Assembly: GCA_947454305.1 (NCBI GenBank)
Contig: CANGJE010000010.1
Span: 1 to 43,794 of the forward strand
Direction: 5' to 3'
Source: Oxalobacteraceae bacterium
GTDB taxonomy: Bacteria; Pseudomonadota; Gammaproteobacteria; Burkholderiales; Burkholderiaceae_D
DNA length: 43,794 nt
The notes beneath the pieces are model-generated. The model saw only the letters and a list, made by a program, of their open reading frames with translations, was not told the DNA's origin and did not search any database. A program made the translations under genes and the position numbers. Shown here one piece after another: positions 8,526 through 18,709 of the stretch. The number at the start of each line of letters is the position of its first letter. Within the stretch, counting starts at the first letter, position 1.

Positions 8526-9212
8526 ATGCACAGTAATTCTCGTTTTATCACCAGCAATCAAACGGGCATTCACGACCAGCTGCACGACTTGATTCAACGT
8601 CGTGCAGCATCTGATTATCTCAAGCCCATCGCACCGAGCAGTCGTCTGGCATTTAACACTGCGTTAGTCGCATGGCGAGAAACCCATAAATCACACATCA
8701 TCATTGATGCCGGATGTGGTGTGGGTTTATCCACTCGACGACTCGCCACCCTGCATCCCGATCATTTTGTGATCGGCATTGATCAATCATCCCACAGACT
8801 ATCGCGACATGTGGAGTGGTCGGGAGATAGCCCCGACAACTTCATCACTGTGCGAGCCGATGTCGTTGATTTCTGGCGATTACTCCACGAAGCTGCGATT
8901 TACCCTTCGCATCAGTACCTGCTCTATCCCAACCCCTGGCCGAAAAAACATCATCTGGCGCGACGCTGGCACGCGCATCCCGTATTTCCAACGCTGCTAG
9001 CACTCGGTGGTTATATTGAATGCCGAAGTAATTGGAAAATCTATGTCGAAGAATTTGCTGCAGCCGTGACCCTGATGAGCAGCATCACTGCGCGGTGCGA
9101 AAAATTTTTGTCTAGCTCGACTCCCTTGACACCTTTTGAAGAAAAATATCTCGCCTCAGGTCATGAGCTCTGGCGTTGCAGTCTACATTTACCCGCTACT
9201 GGCAGTCACTGA
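8526..9212 (+). CDS. TrmB-like SAM methyltransferase (divergent paralogue)
   Basis: A 228-residue class I methyltransferase related to TrmB, the enzyme that makes 7-methylguanosine 46 in tRNA. The SAM loop DAGCGVG (61-67), the segment YPNPWPKKHHLARR (134-147), and the C-terminal TPFEEKYLASGHELW (202-216) follow TrmB. Two positions differ: Asn136 replaces the Asp of the canonical PDPWPK motif, and Asn169 (RSNW) replaces the Asp of the usual TDW. As I recall, both Asp residues are important for activity in the E. coli enzyme. The gene therefore may not be the housekeeping TrmB but a paralogue with another substrate or function. It follows DUF3567 by 29 bases. Confidence 0.72.
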   Translation: MHSNSRFITSNQTGIHDQLHDLIQRRAASDYLKPIAPSSRLAFNTALVAWRETHKSHIIIDAGCGVGLSTRRLATLHPDHFVIGIDQSSHRLSRHVEWSGDSPDNFITVRADVVDFWRLLHEAAIYPSHQYLLYPNPWPKKHHLARRWHAHPVFPTLLALGGYIECRSNWKIYVEEFAAAVTLMSSITARCEKFLSSSTPLTPFEEKYLASGHELWRCSLHLPATGSH

Positions 9213-9271
9213 AAGGCAAGTGAATTTTCGTGTTAACGTTGACACAAATTTACTCTTAGTCGAGCCCCATC

Positions 9272-10039
9272 ATGTGCCAACTGCTGGGCATGAATTGCAA
9301 TACACCCACCGACATCGTGTTTAGCTTTACAGGCTTTGCAACACGAGGCGGCGGCACAGACGAACACAAAGATGGATGGGGAATCGCCTTCTTCGAAGGT
9401 GCGGGAGTACGACTATTCGTCGATCATCAATCGGCTATTGCCTCGCCTGTGGCAGAGCTGATCAAACACTATCCAATCAAATCTACCAACGTCATATCGC
9501 ATATACGCAAAGCGACGCAAGGTCATGTCGCTTTGGAAAACTGTCATCCATTCATACGCGAACTATGGGGACGCTACTGGGTGTTTGCACACAATGGCGA
9601 TCTGAAAGAATTTTCACCAAAATTGAATGGCGCATTCCGCCCGGTTGGCACTACCGATAGCGAGCGTGCATTTTGTTTTTTGCTGCAAGAATTACGCAGC
9701 CGCTTTGGCGATACACCGCCAGCACAATCGGCACTGACTGAAGCCTTGAGGGAACTGACCACCGATATTGCATCGTATGGCGTGTTTAACATGATGCTTT
9801 CAGATGGCTCGGCTTTATATGCGCATTGCTCAACGCGTTTGCATTACATCATCCGCAAATATCCGTTTGCACAAGCGAAGTTATCCGATGAAGATTTAAC
9901 CGTCGATTTTGCAGACGTCACCACGCCGAATGATCAAGTAGCCATCATCGTTACTGAACCCCTGACAACCAATGAAACTTGGCATGCCTTTACTGCGGGT
10001 GAGATGAAAGTATTCGTTGATGGTCAGCCAGTGAATTGA
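9272..10039 (+). CDS. Class II glutamine amidotransferase (YafJ-like)
   Basis: A 255-residue protein with the N-terminal nucleophile fold of class II amidotransferases. Cys2 directly follows the initiator Met (MCQLLGMN) and would become the catalytic N-terminal residue. RGGGTDEHKDGWG and the FAHNGDL and GTTDSE segments match the YafJ/GATase_4 group that stands alone without a synthetase domain. It should hydrolyse glutamine to glutamate and ammonia, or act on a gamma-glutamyl compound, and the acceptor is unknown. The stop codon lies inside a 24-base palindrome that continues into the gap before the convergent metH. Confidence 0.85.
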   Translation: MCQLLGMNCNTPTDIVFSFTGFATRGGGTDEHKDGWGIAFFEGAGVRLFVDHQSAIASPVAELIKHYPIKSTNVISHIRKATQGHVALENCHPFIRELWGRYWVFAHNGDLKEFSPKLNGAFRPVGTTDSERAFCFLLQELRSRFGDTPPAQSALTEALRELTTDIASYGVFNMMLSDGSALYAHCSTRLHYIIRKYPFAQAKLSDEDLTVDFADVTTPNDQVAIIVTEPLTTNETWHAFTAGEMKVFVDGQPVN

Positions 10040-10049
10040 TTCACTGGCT
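10026..10049. terminator. Palindrome between amidotransferase and metH, possible bidirectional terminator
   Basis: An 11-base arm AGCCAGTGAAT is repeated in inverted form after two central bases, so the hairpin would include the amidotransferase TGA. It lies in the only gap between two convergent genes. There is no strong T-run on either side, so a role as terminator or transcript-end stabiliser is possible but unproven. Confidence 0.35.
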
Positions 10050-10063
10050 TCCATTCACTGTCA

Positions 10064-13000
10064 TTATAAATTCGGCGCCAACCAACTCTGCAGCTGTTCT
10101 GCGCTAACGCCACGACGCTTGGCCATGTCGGCCAGCTGATCAGCACCTATTTTTCCGACGCTGAAATATTTCGACTCCGGATGGCCAAAATAAAATCCCG
10201 ATACGGCAGCGCCTGGGAACATGGCATACGATTCCGTCAGACTCATGCCGATGTCTTCGCACTCAAGAATACGGAACATGTCTTGTTTAACTGTGTGCTC
10301 GGGACACGCAGGATAGCCCGGCGCAGGACGAATGCCGCGATACGATTCTGCAATCAACTCTGTCGCAGCCAATTGTTCATCACTGGCATAGCCCCACAAA
10401 TCTTTGCGCACACGCTCATGCAAATATTCAGCAAAGGCTTCGGCAAAGCGATCGGCTAATGCCTTGAGCATGATGGATGAATAATCATCATTGGCATCTT
10501 CAAACCGCTGCTCATGTTTTTCAATACCAATACCTGAGGTCACAGCAAACAGGCCGATGTAATCCGTAATGCCCGATGATTTAGGTGCAATGAAATCAGC
10601 CAGACATTGGTTGGGCCTAGCTACACCATCAATGACAGGCTTTTCAGTTTGTTGGCGCAATCCATAATAGGTAAATGCGACTTCGGTTTTGCTTTCGTCG
10701 GTATAGATTTCAATATCATCATCACCAACGGTATTGGCAGGCAAAATCGCCATCACACCATTCGCCGTCAGCCAGCGACCATCTATCAGTTTTTTCAACA
10801 TCGCCTGCGCTTCAGCATACACATTGCTCGCTGACTCACCGACCACAGGGTCGGTCAAAATTGCAGGGAAAGGCCCGGCCAAATCCCAGGTCTGGAAAAA
10901 CGGACCCCAATCGATGTAGTTAGCCAGCAGTGCGAGATCAACATTTCTAAAATGCCGCCGTCCTATGAATTTCGGTTTGTGTGGTGCGCACTTATCTTGA
11001 AACGACAAACGCATTTTGTTTTTGCGCGCTGCTTCCAACGACAACATAGGTGAGGCTTTCTTACCAGCGTGCTGATGTCGAATACGCTCATAGTCCGTCG
11101 CAATCTCGCTGATGTAGTGATCACGCGATTCTGGTGTCAGTAACGACTGCGCAACCGACACTGAACGAGAGGCATCCGGCACATACACCACAGGCCCTTC
11201 GTAATTCGGCGCAATCTTCACCGCCGTGTGAGCACGGCTGGTGGTCGCACCACCAATCAAGAGCGGCGTCTTCAAACCACGGAAATACGGATCGCGCTGC
11301 ATTTCTTTGGCCACGTGAGCCATTTCTTCTAGCGAAGGCGTGATCAAACCCGACAAGCCTATGATGTCAGCGTTTTCTTCTTTGGCTTTAGCGAGAATTT
11401 CTGAACACGGCACCATCACACCCATGTTCACCACATCAAAATTATTACATTGCAAAACAACAGACACGATGTTCTTACCAATATCATGCACATCACCTTT
11501 TACGGTGGCGATGACAATTTTTCCTTTAGCTTTTGCCGCTTGGCCAGTGCGCTTCTCTTCTGCCAGCTTTTCTTCTTCAATATAAGGCACGAGATGAGCG
11601 ACCGCTTGTTTCATCACACGGGCTGATTTCACCACTTGCGGCAAAAACATTTTGCCCTGACCGAACAGATCGCCGACGATATTCATGCCGTCCATCAGCG
11701 GACCTTCAATAACATGAATCGGACGACCGCCACGATCCGCCACCTGTTGACGTGCTTCTTCAGTATCTTCAACAATCCATTGTGTGATGCCGTGAATTAG
11801 CGCGTGTGACAAACGTTTTTCAACCGGGTTTTCACGCCAGACTAAATTTTGTTCTTCTTTTTTATCGCCGGCTTTTAAGGTTGCGGCCAATTCGATCATG
11901 CGCTCAGTCGCATCATCGCGACGATTTAACACCACGTCTTCGGCCCGTTCACGCAATTCAGGATCGAGATCATCGTAGACGCCGACCATGCCTGCATTCA
12001 CGATACCCATGCTCATACCCGCACGAATCGCGTGATACAAAAACACCGTATGAATTGCCTCGCGCGCGGGATCATTTCCGCGGAATGAAAAACTGACATT
12101 CGATACGCCACCACTGATTTTTGCATGGGGAAGGTTTTCGCGTATCCAACGGGTGGCTTCGATAAAATCAACGGCGTAATTGTTGTGCTCTTCAATACCA
12201 GTAGCGATCGCAAAAATATTTGGATCGAAAATAATATCTTCGGCCGGGAAACCCACTACCTCGGTCAGCATGCGATAAGCGCGCTCACAGATTTCAATTT
12301 TGCGTTGATACGTATCGGCCTGACCTTTTTCATCAAAGGCCATCACAATCACTGCCGCGCCATAACGGCGGCAGAGTTTGGCTTGGCGCTGAAACTCTTC
12401 TTCACCTTCTTTAAGCGAAATTGAATTAACAATCGCCTTACCCTGAACGCACTTCAAACCTGCTTCGATCACTGACCATTTGGACGAATCGATCATGATA
12501 GGCACACGGGCGATATCGGGCTCTGAGGCAATCAAATTCAAGAAGCGCGTCATCGCCGCCACCGAATCGAGCATGGCTTCATCCATGTTGATGTCGATGA
12601 TCTGCGCGCCATTTTCAACTTGCTGCCTGGCCACGGCCAAGGCTTCTTCGTACTGCTCATTCAAAATCATGCGCGCGAAAGCTTTTGAACCAGTAACGTT
12701 GGTGCGCTCGCCTACGTTAACGAACAAGGAATCTTCATCAATGACGTAAGGCTCCAAGCCCGACAAACGCATGTGATGCAAGTGCGTTGGAATAACGCGC
12801 GGAGGAATGCTTTTTACCGTCTCTGCAATCGCTTTAATGTGCTCTGGCGTGGTGCCGCAGCAGCCACCCGCAATATTCACAAACTCGCTTTCGGCGAAGT
12901 CCTTAAGCAATGAAGATGTGACGTCGGGCGTTTCATCGAAACCGGTGTCCGACATAGGATTCGGCAAACCGGCGTTGGGATAAATACAGACGAAGGTTTC

Positions 13001-13819
13001 GGCGATTTTCGATAACTCTTCAGCATATGGGCGCATCAATGCCGCACCTAATGCGCAATTAAGCCCTATGGTTAAGGGTCGTGCGTGACGCACCGAATTC
13101 CAAAAGGCCGTTACCGTTTGACCCGACAACACGCGACCCGATGCATCGGTCACGGTTCCAGAAATCATGATGGGTAATTTTTGGTTGGTCTCGTCAAAGA
13201 ACTGATCAATCGCAAATAGCGCGGCTTTGCAATTGAGCGTGTCGAAAACAGTTTCTACTAACAACACATCCGAACCACCCTCAACCAGAGCACGCGTCTG
13301 CTCATAATAAGCAGCTACCAATTGATCGAAGGTCACATTGCGCGCACCGGGATCATTCACGTCGGGCGAAATCGATGCGGTCTTGGGAGTGGGGCCGAGT
13401 GCGCCGGCCACAAAGCGAGGTTTATCTGGGGTTGAATACTTATCGCAGGCGGCGCGTGCAATGCGTGCGGCATGAAGATTCATCTCATACGCCAGATGCG
13501 CCATATGGTAATCATCTTGCGCAATCGTCGTCGCACCAAAGGTATTAGTTTCGATCAGATCGGCACCGGCCTCGAGATATTGTTCGTGTATCTCTTGAAT
13601 GACGTGCGGCTGCGTTAATGTGAGCAATTCATTATTGCCTTTAACGAAAATCTCTTTACCCGGAACAGAGAAATCGGCAAATCGCGTTCCGCGATAATCT
13701 TCCTCAGTTAACTTATAACGCTGAATCATTGTGCCCATCGCCCCATCAAGAATCAGGATGCGCTGTGACAGCAATTGTCGTAAGTGAGCTTCGGTGGTTG
13801 AGATAGCGTCGCGTTTCAT
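10064..13819 (-). CDS. metH: Cobalamin-dependent methionine synthase MetH
   Basis: A 1251-residue, full-length enzyme that transfers a methyl group from methyltetrahydrofolate via cobalamin to homocysteine in the cytoplasm. The domain order is complete. The homocysteine domain carries zinc ligands Cys255 and Cys320/Cys321. It is followed by the pterin-binding domain (from about 355), the B12 cap and binding domain with DVHDIG (His778 as the lower cobalt ligand), and the activation domain with [13 protein letters not shown] near the C-terminus. The ATG at 13819 has no good ribosome site, and the next in-frame Met is residue 28, inside the conserved start of the barrel. A terminator hairpin lies about 30 bases upstream of the start in the leader, which suggests attenuation. 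Confidence 0.97.
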   Translation of the reverse strand: MKRDAISTTEAHLRQLLSQRILILDGAMGTMIQRYKLTEEDYRGTRFADFSVPGKEIFVKGNNELLTLTQPHVIQEIHEQYLEAGADLIETNTFGATTIAQDDYHMAHLAYEMNLHAARIARAACDKYSTPDKPRFVAGALGPTPKTASISPDVNDPGARNVTFDQLVAAYYEQTRALVEGGSDVLLVETVFDTLNCKAALFAIDQFFDETNQKLPIMISGTVTDASGRVLSGQTVTAFWNSVRHARPLTIGLNCALGAALMRPYAEELSKIAETFVCIYPNAGLPNPMSDTGFDETPDVTSSLLKDFAESEFVNIAGGCCGTTPEHIKAIAETVKSIPPRVIPTHLHHMRLSGLEPYVIDEDSLFVNVGERTNVTGSKAFARMILNEQYEEALAVARQQVENGAQIIDINMDEAMLDSVAAMTRFLNLIASEPDIARVPIMIDSSKWSVIEAGLKCVQGKAIVNSISLKEGEEEFQRQAKLCRRYGAAVIVMAFDEKGQADTYQRKIEICERAYRMLTEVVGFPAEDIIFDPNIFAIATGIEEHNNYAVDFIEATRWIRENLPHAKISGGVSNVSFSFRGNDPAREAIHTVFLYHAIRAGMSMGIVNAGMVGVYDDLDPELRERAEDVVLNRRDDATERMIELAATLKAGDKKEEQNLVWRENPVEKRLSHALIHGITQWIVEDTEEARQQVADRGGRPIHVIEGPLMDGMNIVGDLFGQGKMFLPQVVKSARVMKQAVAHLVPYIEEEKLAEEKRTGQAAKAKGKIVIATVKGDVHDIGKNIVSVVLQCNNFDVVNMGVMVPCSEILAKAKEENADIIGLSGLITPSLEEMAHVAKEMQRDPYFRGLKTPLLIGGATTSRAHTAVKIAPNYEGPVVYVPDASRSVSVAQSLLTPESRDHYISEIATDYERIRHQHAGKKASPMLSLEAARKNKMRLSFQDKCAPHKPKFIGRRHFRNVDLALLANYIDWGPFFQTWDLAGPFPAILTDPVVGESASNVYAEAQAMLKKLIDGRWLTANGVMAILPANTVGDDDIEIYTDESKTEVAFTYYGLRQQTEKPVIDGVARPNQCLADFIAPKSSGITDYIGLFAVTSGIGIEKHEQRFEDANDDYSSIMLKALADRFAEAFAEYLHERVRKDLWGYASDEQLAATELIAESYRGIRPAPGYPACPEHTVKQDMFRILECEDIGMSLTESYAMFPGAAVSGFYFGHPESKYFSVGKIGADQLADMAKRRGVSAEQLQSWLAPNL

Positions 13820-13840
13820 GAATTTATATCGGAAGTGCGC

Positions 13841-13874
13841 AAATAAAAAACCCGGCCTGCAAAGCGAAGCCGGG
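13841..13874 (-). terminator. Intrinsic terminator in the metH leader
   Basis: On the minus strand the stem CCCGGC / GCCGGG (13874-13869 and 13856-13851) with a 12-base loop is followed at once by TTTTTTATTT (13850-13841). It ends about 20 bases before the metH ATG. It could end the fmt transcript, but its position this close to the start codon fits an attenuator that decides whether metH is transcribed. Confidence 0.8.
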
Positions 13875-13979
13875 TATGCGCGCCGCTTTAGCAGTATTTA
13901 TTGAGAGCTTTACAGCATCTCGGCGCCCGCAAGCTGGATTTTGACTAGTTTAATCAAATCGGCGCTTATGAATTATACG
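13875..13979 (-). promoter_or_regulatory. Structured metH leader, candidate cis-regulatory RNA
   Basis: On the minus strand a -10-like TATAAT lies at 13977-13972, just after the fmt stop, with no convincing -35. Downstream, GCGCCG (13926-13921) pairs perfectly with CGGCGC (13885-13880). Directly inside it, AGA-U-GCU and AGC-UCU form a hairpin closed by a GUAA tetraloop (GNRA type). The terminator follows. Stem, hairpin and terminator upstream of a methionine-synthase gene suggest a riboswitch or attenuator. The sequence does not match the SAH, SAM or cobalamin consensus as I know them, so no class is assigned. Confidence 0.4.
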
Positions 13980-13984
13980 GGAAT

Positions 13985-14941
13985 TCACTGTGGAATTTGG
14001 AAGCACTGCCCAGGCTCCATGGCAAAACCCTGAATAAACTGTGCTGCCGACAGACGCTTACCGCCAGGCTTTTGTAGTTCCAATAATTTCAGGGCGCCAG
14101 AGCCGCAGGCGACGATGACGCCCTCTGATGTTACCGAGAGAATTTCGCCGGGCTTTCCCTGGGCTTCGACCGAACTTGCTTGCCAGATTTTTACAGCTGT
14201 TTCATGTAGGTGAGCCACCGCGCCGGGGAAAGGATTGAAGGCATGAATGCGCCTGAGCAGAGTCAGCACTGGCAAACGAAAATCCAGATCGGCTTCTTGC
14301 TTTGAAATTTTTGCTGCGTAAGTCATTCCTTCGGCTGGCTGGGCTTGCGCTGATAAGCCGCCTTGCTGCAATTTTTTTAGCGCCTCAACGATTAACTCAC
14401 CACCCACTGCAGCAAGACGATCGTGCAATGAGCCGGTCGTATCCGTTGCGTTAATGCGCTCGCTTCGCATCAGCAACATCGGGCCGGTATCTAAGCCCTC
14501 ATCCATTTGCATGATCGTAATGCCCGTTTCGCTATCACCTGCTTCGATGGCGCGATGTATGGGTGCCGCGCCGCGCCAACGCGGCAACAAGGAAGCGTGA
14601 ATATTCAAACAACCCAGTAGCGGTATGGACAATATGGATGCAGGAAGAATCAAACCATACGCCGCCACTACCATTACTTGATGCTCTGTGGCTTTGAGCA
14701 GCGCATGCGCGGCGGCGGCCTGATCGGGGTATTTGCCATCCAGACGCAACGACACGGGCTGAGCAACCGGCATTCCATGCTTTAACGCATAAGTCTTGAC
14801 GGGAGAGGGCTGCAATTGCATGCCGCGACCGGCAGGACGATCGGGCTGAGTTAACACCAGCGGAATCTCAAAACCCGCCTCATGCAACTGCGCGAGCGCA
14901 ACGGCAGCGAACTCCGGTGTACCGGCAAAAATAACTTTCAT
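13985..14941 (-). CDS. fmt: Methionyl-tRNA formyltransferase
   Basis: A 318-residue enzyme that formylates initiator Met-tRNA using 10-formyltetrahydrofolate. [16 protein letters not shown] at the N-terminus and the [16 protein letters not shown] signature, with the DEGLDTGPM segment, identify it. The C-terminal OB-fold domain is present. The frame is open further upstream (to 15040), but the added 33 residues are basic and unlike the family, so I set the start at the ATG at 14941. A TATAAT lies at 14953-14948, so close to the start that a transcript from it would be nearly leaderless. def lies 174 bases upstream on the same strand, the usual def-fmt pairing. Confidence 0.95.
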   Translation of the reverse strand: MKVIFAGTPEFAAVALAQLHEAGFEIPLVLTQPDRPAGRGMQLQPSPVKTYALKHGMPVAQPVSLRLDGKYPDQAAAAHALLKATEHQVMVVAAYGLILPASILSIPLLGCLNIHASLLPRWRGAAPIHRAIEAGDSETGITIMQMDEGLDTGPMLLMRSERINATDTTGSLHDRLAAVGGELIVEALKKLQQGGLSAQAQPAEGMTYAAKISKQEADLDFRLPVLTLLRRIHAFNPFPGAVAHLHETAVKIWQASSVEAQGKPGEILSVTSEGVIVACGSGALKLLELQKPGGKRLSAAQFIQGFAMEPGQCFQIPQ

Positions 14942-15115
14942 GCTGAGATTATAGGTGCGGGCTGAACGCCGGACCCAGGGAGATGCTGATTTATTGCGTA
15001 TTTTATGGCGAGCCAGCGTAGCTGTGCGACGCGGGGCCACGAAAATTAAGCGCTTAGCTTAGCGCCATTAATCGAGAAATATCAGGTTTTTATTTAATCA
15101 GTACGTTCGTAGCAA

Positions 15116-15649
15116 TTAGCGAGCAGCCATGGGATGGCGTTCTTTTTTAAGCTCTCGCTCTTCTTTTAGCAGTTTGCTTTTAATACGATTACGCTTGAGT
15201 GGTGACAGGTATTCAACAAACACCGTACCTTTGAGGTGATCCATCTCATGCTGTACACACACCGCGAGCAAGCCTTCGGCATCGAATTCATGTGAATTGC
15301 CATCCACATCACACGAACGAACGCGCACTTTCGAGGGCCGCTCAACGCCATCGTAAATTCCCGGCACAGAAAGACAGCCTTCCTCGTACACCTGACGATC
15401 ATCGCTAGCCCACACAATTTGCGGATTAATTAAAACTCGTAACTGGTCACGCGTATCGGAGGTATCAATAACAATCACTTGTTGATGCACATCGACTTGC
15501 GTCGCAGCCAAGCCTATCCCCGGGGCTTCGTACATAGTTTCCGCCATGTCAGCAATCAACTGCTTCAAGCGGTCATCAAAATCCGTCACGGGCTTAGCAA
15601 TCTTATGCAAGCGAGGATCGGGATAGCGAAGGATAGATAAGAGGGCCAT
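15116..15649 (-). CDS. def: Peptide deformylase
   Basis: A 177-residue metalloenzyme that removes the formyl group from nascent proteins, complementing fmt. All three family motifs are present: GIGLAATQ (motif 1), EEGCLSVPG with the metal-binding Cys (motif 2), and QHEMDHLKG (motif 3, HExxH with the catalytic Glu). The start is taken at [14 protein letters not shown] (ATG at 15649), as in other deformylases. The frame extends six codons further to 15667, but those residues are not family-like. The gene is divergent from the LysM gene across a 123-base spacer that should contain both promoters. Confidence 0.95.
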   Translation of the reverse strand: MALLSILRYPDPRLHKIAKPVTDFDDRLKQLIADMAETMYEAPGIGLAATQVDVHQQVIVIDTSDTRDQLRVLINPQIVWASDDRQVYEEGCLSVPGIYDGVERPSKVRVRSCDVDGNSHEFDAEGLLAVCVQHEMDHLKGTVFVEYLSPLKRNRIKSKLLKEERELKKERHPMAAR

Positions 15650-15772
15650 ACAACTTTTGCGCAACAAACGAAAAAAATAGGGGATCGCAGCTCATTTGTG
15701 ATGAGGAGCGCGCGCAAAATTCGCGTCGGCATTCACTCAATCACCTACCGGCTCTATCCCAAGGAAAATTCA

Positions 15773-16819
15773 ATGAAAAAGTTTAGCACAGCAGTGCTGC
15801 TCACCGTTTTGCTGACTTGCTTTTTACCCCTGCATGCATCAGGGTCAGCCGGTGCCTGTGAATGGGCACCGAACGCACCTGACAAACATCAAGTACGCAC
15901 CGGTGACACCTTGTGGGATATCGCTTCTCTTTTTTTAAATAACCCGTGGTGCTGGCCCAACGTATGGAAGCCCAACCAAAACCTTATTCCTAACCCGCAC
16001 TGGATTTACCCCGGCCAAACTATCGTACTTAATCGCGTAAGTGGCACGCTTAGCGTTGAAGCCGACAACGCCGTACCTTTGCAGCATCTGAGCCCGACGA
16101 TACGAAGCACAGAGATTGCTCGCTCCCCGCTTCCGCTACTCTCCGAAAAATTACAAACCCTATTCGCACGAACGCCGCTAATCAGCGCCGACGCTCTGCC
16201 CAACGCACCAACCATTCGAGAAATTGAAAGCGGTCGAGTAATGGCAGGAAAAGGCGATAGCGTTTTTGTAATCGGCGACGTAGGATCTAACAAACAATTT
16301 GATGTATTCCGTGTCGAGTACTCCATTATCGATCCGGATACAAAGCAGCCGCTGGGTGTGGCGGGCTTAAATATAGGTCGCGTTCGTCTGATCCAACCTG
16401 GCGGGGCCATGCATAAGTTTGAAATAACGCGTTCAGAAAAAGAAGTCAGCACAGGCGACAAGCTGGTACCCGTCAGCGATTCAGATCTCGCCCCATTGTT
16501 TCCACACCCCGGCAAGATCGTTGACGGTAAGCTGGCGGCGATATTGCACGATGGTCGTTGGGCCAGAATGCATGACATCGTAGTGATCAATCGTGGCTCA
16601 GTACACGGACTCGATCCCGGCAGCGTGGTGAAGGTGGTGCGGCACGTTAGAATCCGTCCGAACGCAAGCCCTTTATCAAATGCGCTCAACGACAAAGCGA
16701 TTGGAACCTTACTGGTGTTCAAAGTACAAGAAAGAATCTCTCTCGCCATGATCATGCAAGCGCGCGACGCCATCACCATTGGCGACTCGATCATTTCACC
16801 CGATACGGAAGCGCCATGA
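15773..16819 (+). CDS. Secreted LysM-domain protein
   Basis: A 348-residue protein with a signal peptide (MKKFSTAVLLTVLLTCFLPL, then an Ala/Ser cleavage region near residue 22) and one LysM domain at about residues 40-87 (VRTGDTLWDIASLF ... YPGQTIVL), which binds peptidoglycan. The remaining 260 residues form a domain I cannot name. The genes next to dprA in many betaproteobacteria encode such a protein. The start at 15773 has AAGGA at the right distance, while the longer frame from GTG 15698 would bury the signal peptide. The stop overlaps dprA by four bases (ATGA), so both are probably co-translated. Confidence 0.85.
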   Translation: MKKFSTAVLLTVLLTCFLPLHASGSAGACEWAPNAPDKHQVRTGDTLWDIASLFLNNPWCWPNVWKPNQNLIPNPHWIYPGQTIVLNRVSGTLSVEADNAVPLQHLSPTIRSTEIARSPLPLLSEKLQTLFARTPLISADALPNAPTIREIESGRVMAGKGDSVFVIGDVGSNKQFDVFRVEYSIIDPDTKQPLGVAGLNIGRVRLIQPGGAMHKFEITRSEKEVSTGDKLVPVSDSDLAPLFPHPGKIVDGKLAAILHDGRWARMHDIVVINRGSVHGLDPGSVVKVVRHVRIRPNASPLSNALNDKAIGTLLVFKVQERISLAMIMQARDAITIGDSIISPDTEAP

Positions 16820-17940
16820 CACACACCGAGGGCCTCGCTGATTGGCTAAGGCTAATGCTGACTGAAGGTGTGGGGCCACAAACCGCACGCGAATTGCTGA
16901 GTCATTTTGGTTTGCCAGAAAATATTTTCGGCGCCAACTATTCCGCGTTACAAAAATGTGTGAATGAAAAACTCGCGCTAACGCTTAGCTCAGCACCTGA
17001 TGATCGTATCCGAACGCAAATCGATGCCACGCTGGAGTGGTGCAAGCACGCTGGAAATCAAGTGCTTACGTTTGCCGATGCCCACTACCCCAGCTCGCTG
17101 CTTACCATCGCTGACCCACCGCCAGTGTTGTACGTCAAAGGTCGCGCAGAATTATTGACTCGAAAATCGATCGCGATAGTAGGTAGTCGCAACGCCACCC
17201 TGCAAGGTATACAAAATGCGCGACGTTTTGCGCAGGTACTCAGTGCAGGCGGGCTGACGGTTGTTTCAGGTCTTGCGTTAGGCATTGATGGCGCAGCGCA
17301 CGAAGGTGCACTCAGTGAAATAGCGTCCGAAGGATCCACCGTCGCCGTCACAGGCACGGGTCTTGATCTGGTGTATCCCGCTAAACACCGCGAGCTGGCG
17401 CATCAAATCGCCGTACATGGTTGCTTAGTGAGCGAATACCCGCTGGGTACCCCGGGCATTGCATCAAATTTCCCTCGTCGTAATCGCATCATCAGCGGTT
17501 TATCGCAAGGTGTTTTAGTGGTCGAAGCGGCCGCTCAATCCGGCTCACTCATTACTGCTCGCAGCGCACTTGAACAAGGACGCGATGTCTTTGCTATTCC
17601 TGGCTCTATCCATTCGCCGCTATCGAAAGGATGTCATCAACTAATACGACAAGGTGCAAAACTAGTGGAATCTGCACAAGACATCCTGGAAGAATTTCAT
17701 GTGCCGCACACACCATTAAAAGAAAAATTTTCTCCGCCAGATAACCCTGTAAATTCCGCAAATACGTCTGCGATTACCAATCAACTACTGAATGCAGCAG
17801 GACATGATCCGGTTAGCGTTGATGAATTAGTCATGCGAACCGGCCTCACGATGGCGGAAGTTCAAGCCAGCCTGCTTGATCTTGAGCTATCAGGCCGCAT
17901 AGAAAGACTTGCTAGCGGGATGTATCAAGCGCTTCATTAA
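16816..17940 (+). CDS. dprA: DNA-processing protein DprA
   Basis: A 374-residue protein that binds incoming single-stranded DNA during natural transformation and loads RecA. An N-terminal helix-hairpin-like segment (LTEGVGPQTARELL) precedes the Rossmann-like DprA domain (about residues 80-290) with IAIVGSRNAT, VSGLALGIDGAAHEGAL and FPRRNRIISGLS. A C-terminal winged-helix domain follows (about 315-374). It is full length. Its presence suggests competence but does not prove it. It begins within the end of the LysM gene. Confidence 0.95.
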   Translation: MTHTEGLADWLRLMLTEGVGPQTARELLSHFGLPENIFGANYSALQKCVNEKLALTLSSAPDDRIRTQIDATLEWCKHAGNQVLTFADAHYPSSLLTIADPPPVLYVKGRAELLTRKSIAIVGSRNATLQGIQNARRFAQVLSAGGLTVVSGLALGIDGAAHEGALSEIASEGSTVAVTGTGLDLVYPAKHRELAHQIAVHGCLVSEYPLGTPGIASNFPRRNRIISGLSQGVLVVEAAAQSGSLITARSALEQGRDVFAIPGSIHSPLSKGCHQLIRQGAKLVESAQDILEEFHVPHTPLKEKFSPPDNPVNSANTSAITNQLLNAAGHDPVSVDELVMRTGLTMAEVQASLLDLELSGRIERLASGMYQALH

Positions 17941-18232
17941 ATTTAAATGCATTAAATTTATATGAATCATTTAAATAATCATGCGGCTCATCAAGGCGCG
18001 TGACACTCTATGCTCGAATTACAGCACGCGTTAGAAACCAAATTGCGATCAGCCTATATCTCGGCTCACATCTCACAATCGAACTAAATTCAATGTAAAT
18101 GCGATGTAAATTTGGCTGCAAATGCATCGAAAGTGCGTAAAATTTATAAAAAGCTGCCGATTAATAAATAGTTCTTGAAGTTTTTTTACTCGCATGCTTG
18201 TGCGTCGGCGCAGATGCAGCTACATTACGACT
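17941..18232. other. Gene-less spacer between dprA and smg
   Basis: A 292-base AT-rich spacer. An 11-base direct repeat CATTAAATTTA (17935-17945 and 17949-17959) spans the dprA stop codon. I see no intrinsic terminator and no convincing reading frame. It probably carries the smg promoter, but I cannot place one with confidence. Confidence 0.4.
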
Positions 18233-18709
18233 ATGTTTGAGGTCCTCGTTTATTTATACGAAACCTATTACCGTCCTGATGCCTGCCCAGATTCAGATGC
18301 ACTGGCAAAGAAATTATCAGCGGTAGGTTTCGAAGAAGAAGAAATCTCGCGCGCACTCGGGTGGTTGACCGACCTCGCCGAGACGACTAATGAGATATTC
18401 AGCCAGCAGGCTCGACAAACCGCGTTTTCATTTGGTTTTCGCGTCTATGCGGAGCGTGAATATGAGTTGCTGGGTTCGGCAGCCATAGGCTTCGTCGAAT
18501 TCCTTGAGTCAGCCGATGTCATCAATGCACTGCAGCGTGAAATCGTTCTCGAGCGCGCCTGTGCAGTCAATGAATCCCCCATATCTTTAGACAAACTCAA
18601 AGTCATCGTATTGATGGTGCTTTGGAGTCAAGGCAAAGAGCCTGACGGACTGATGTTCGACGAACTCTTTTTTGACGACGAAGATTCCAGCCCCCCCGTC
18701 TATCACTGA
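18233..18709 (+). CDS. smg: Smg family protein (DUF494)
   Basis: A 158-residue acidic protein of the Smg/DUF494 family, whose function is not established. The N-terminal [13 protein letters not shown], the [16 protein letters not shown] segment and the acidic C-terminus ([12 protein letters not shown]) are typical. The frame extends upstream to 18194, but those 13 residues are not part of the family, so the ATG at 18233 is preferred. Its place between dprA and a topoisomerase gene is conserved in related genomes. Confidence 0.9.
   Translation: MFEVLVYLYETYYRPDACPDSDALAKKLSAVGFEEEEISRALGWLTDLAETTNEIFSQQARQTAFSFGFRVYAEREYELLGSAAIGFVEFLESADVINALQREIVLERACAVNESPISLDKLKVIVLMVLWSQGKEPDGLMFDELFFDDEDSSPPVYH

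Noticed and set aside
13875..13979. SAH riboswitch as the identity of the metH leader
   Set aside because: Parts such as CCGAG and GCUG look similar, but the conserved GCCAGGCUCG-type half is missing, so I report an unassigned structured leader instead.
16006..16824. A 272-codon minus-strand frame opposite the LysM gene
   Set aside because: The plus-strand gene has a signal peptide, a LysM domain and a coupled neighbour. The antisense translation has no recognisable domain.
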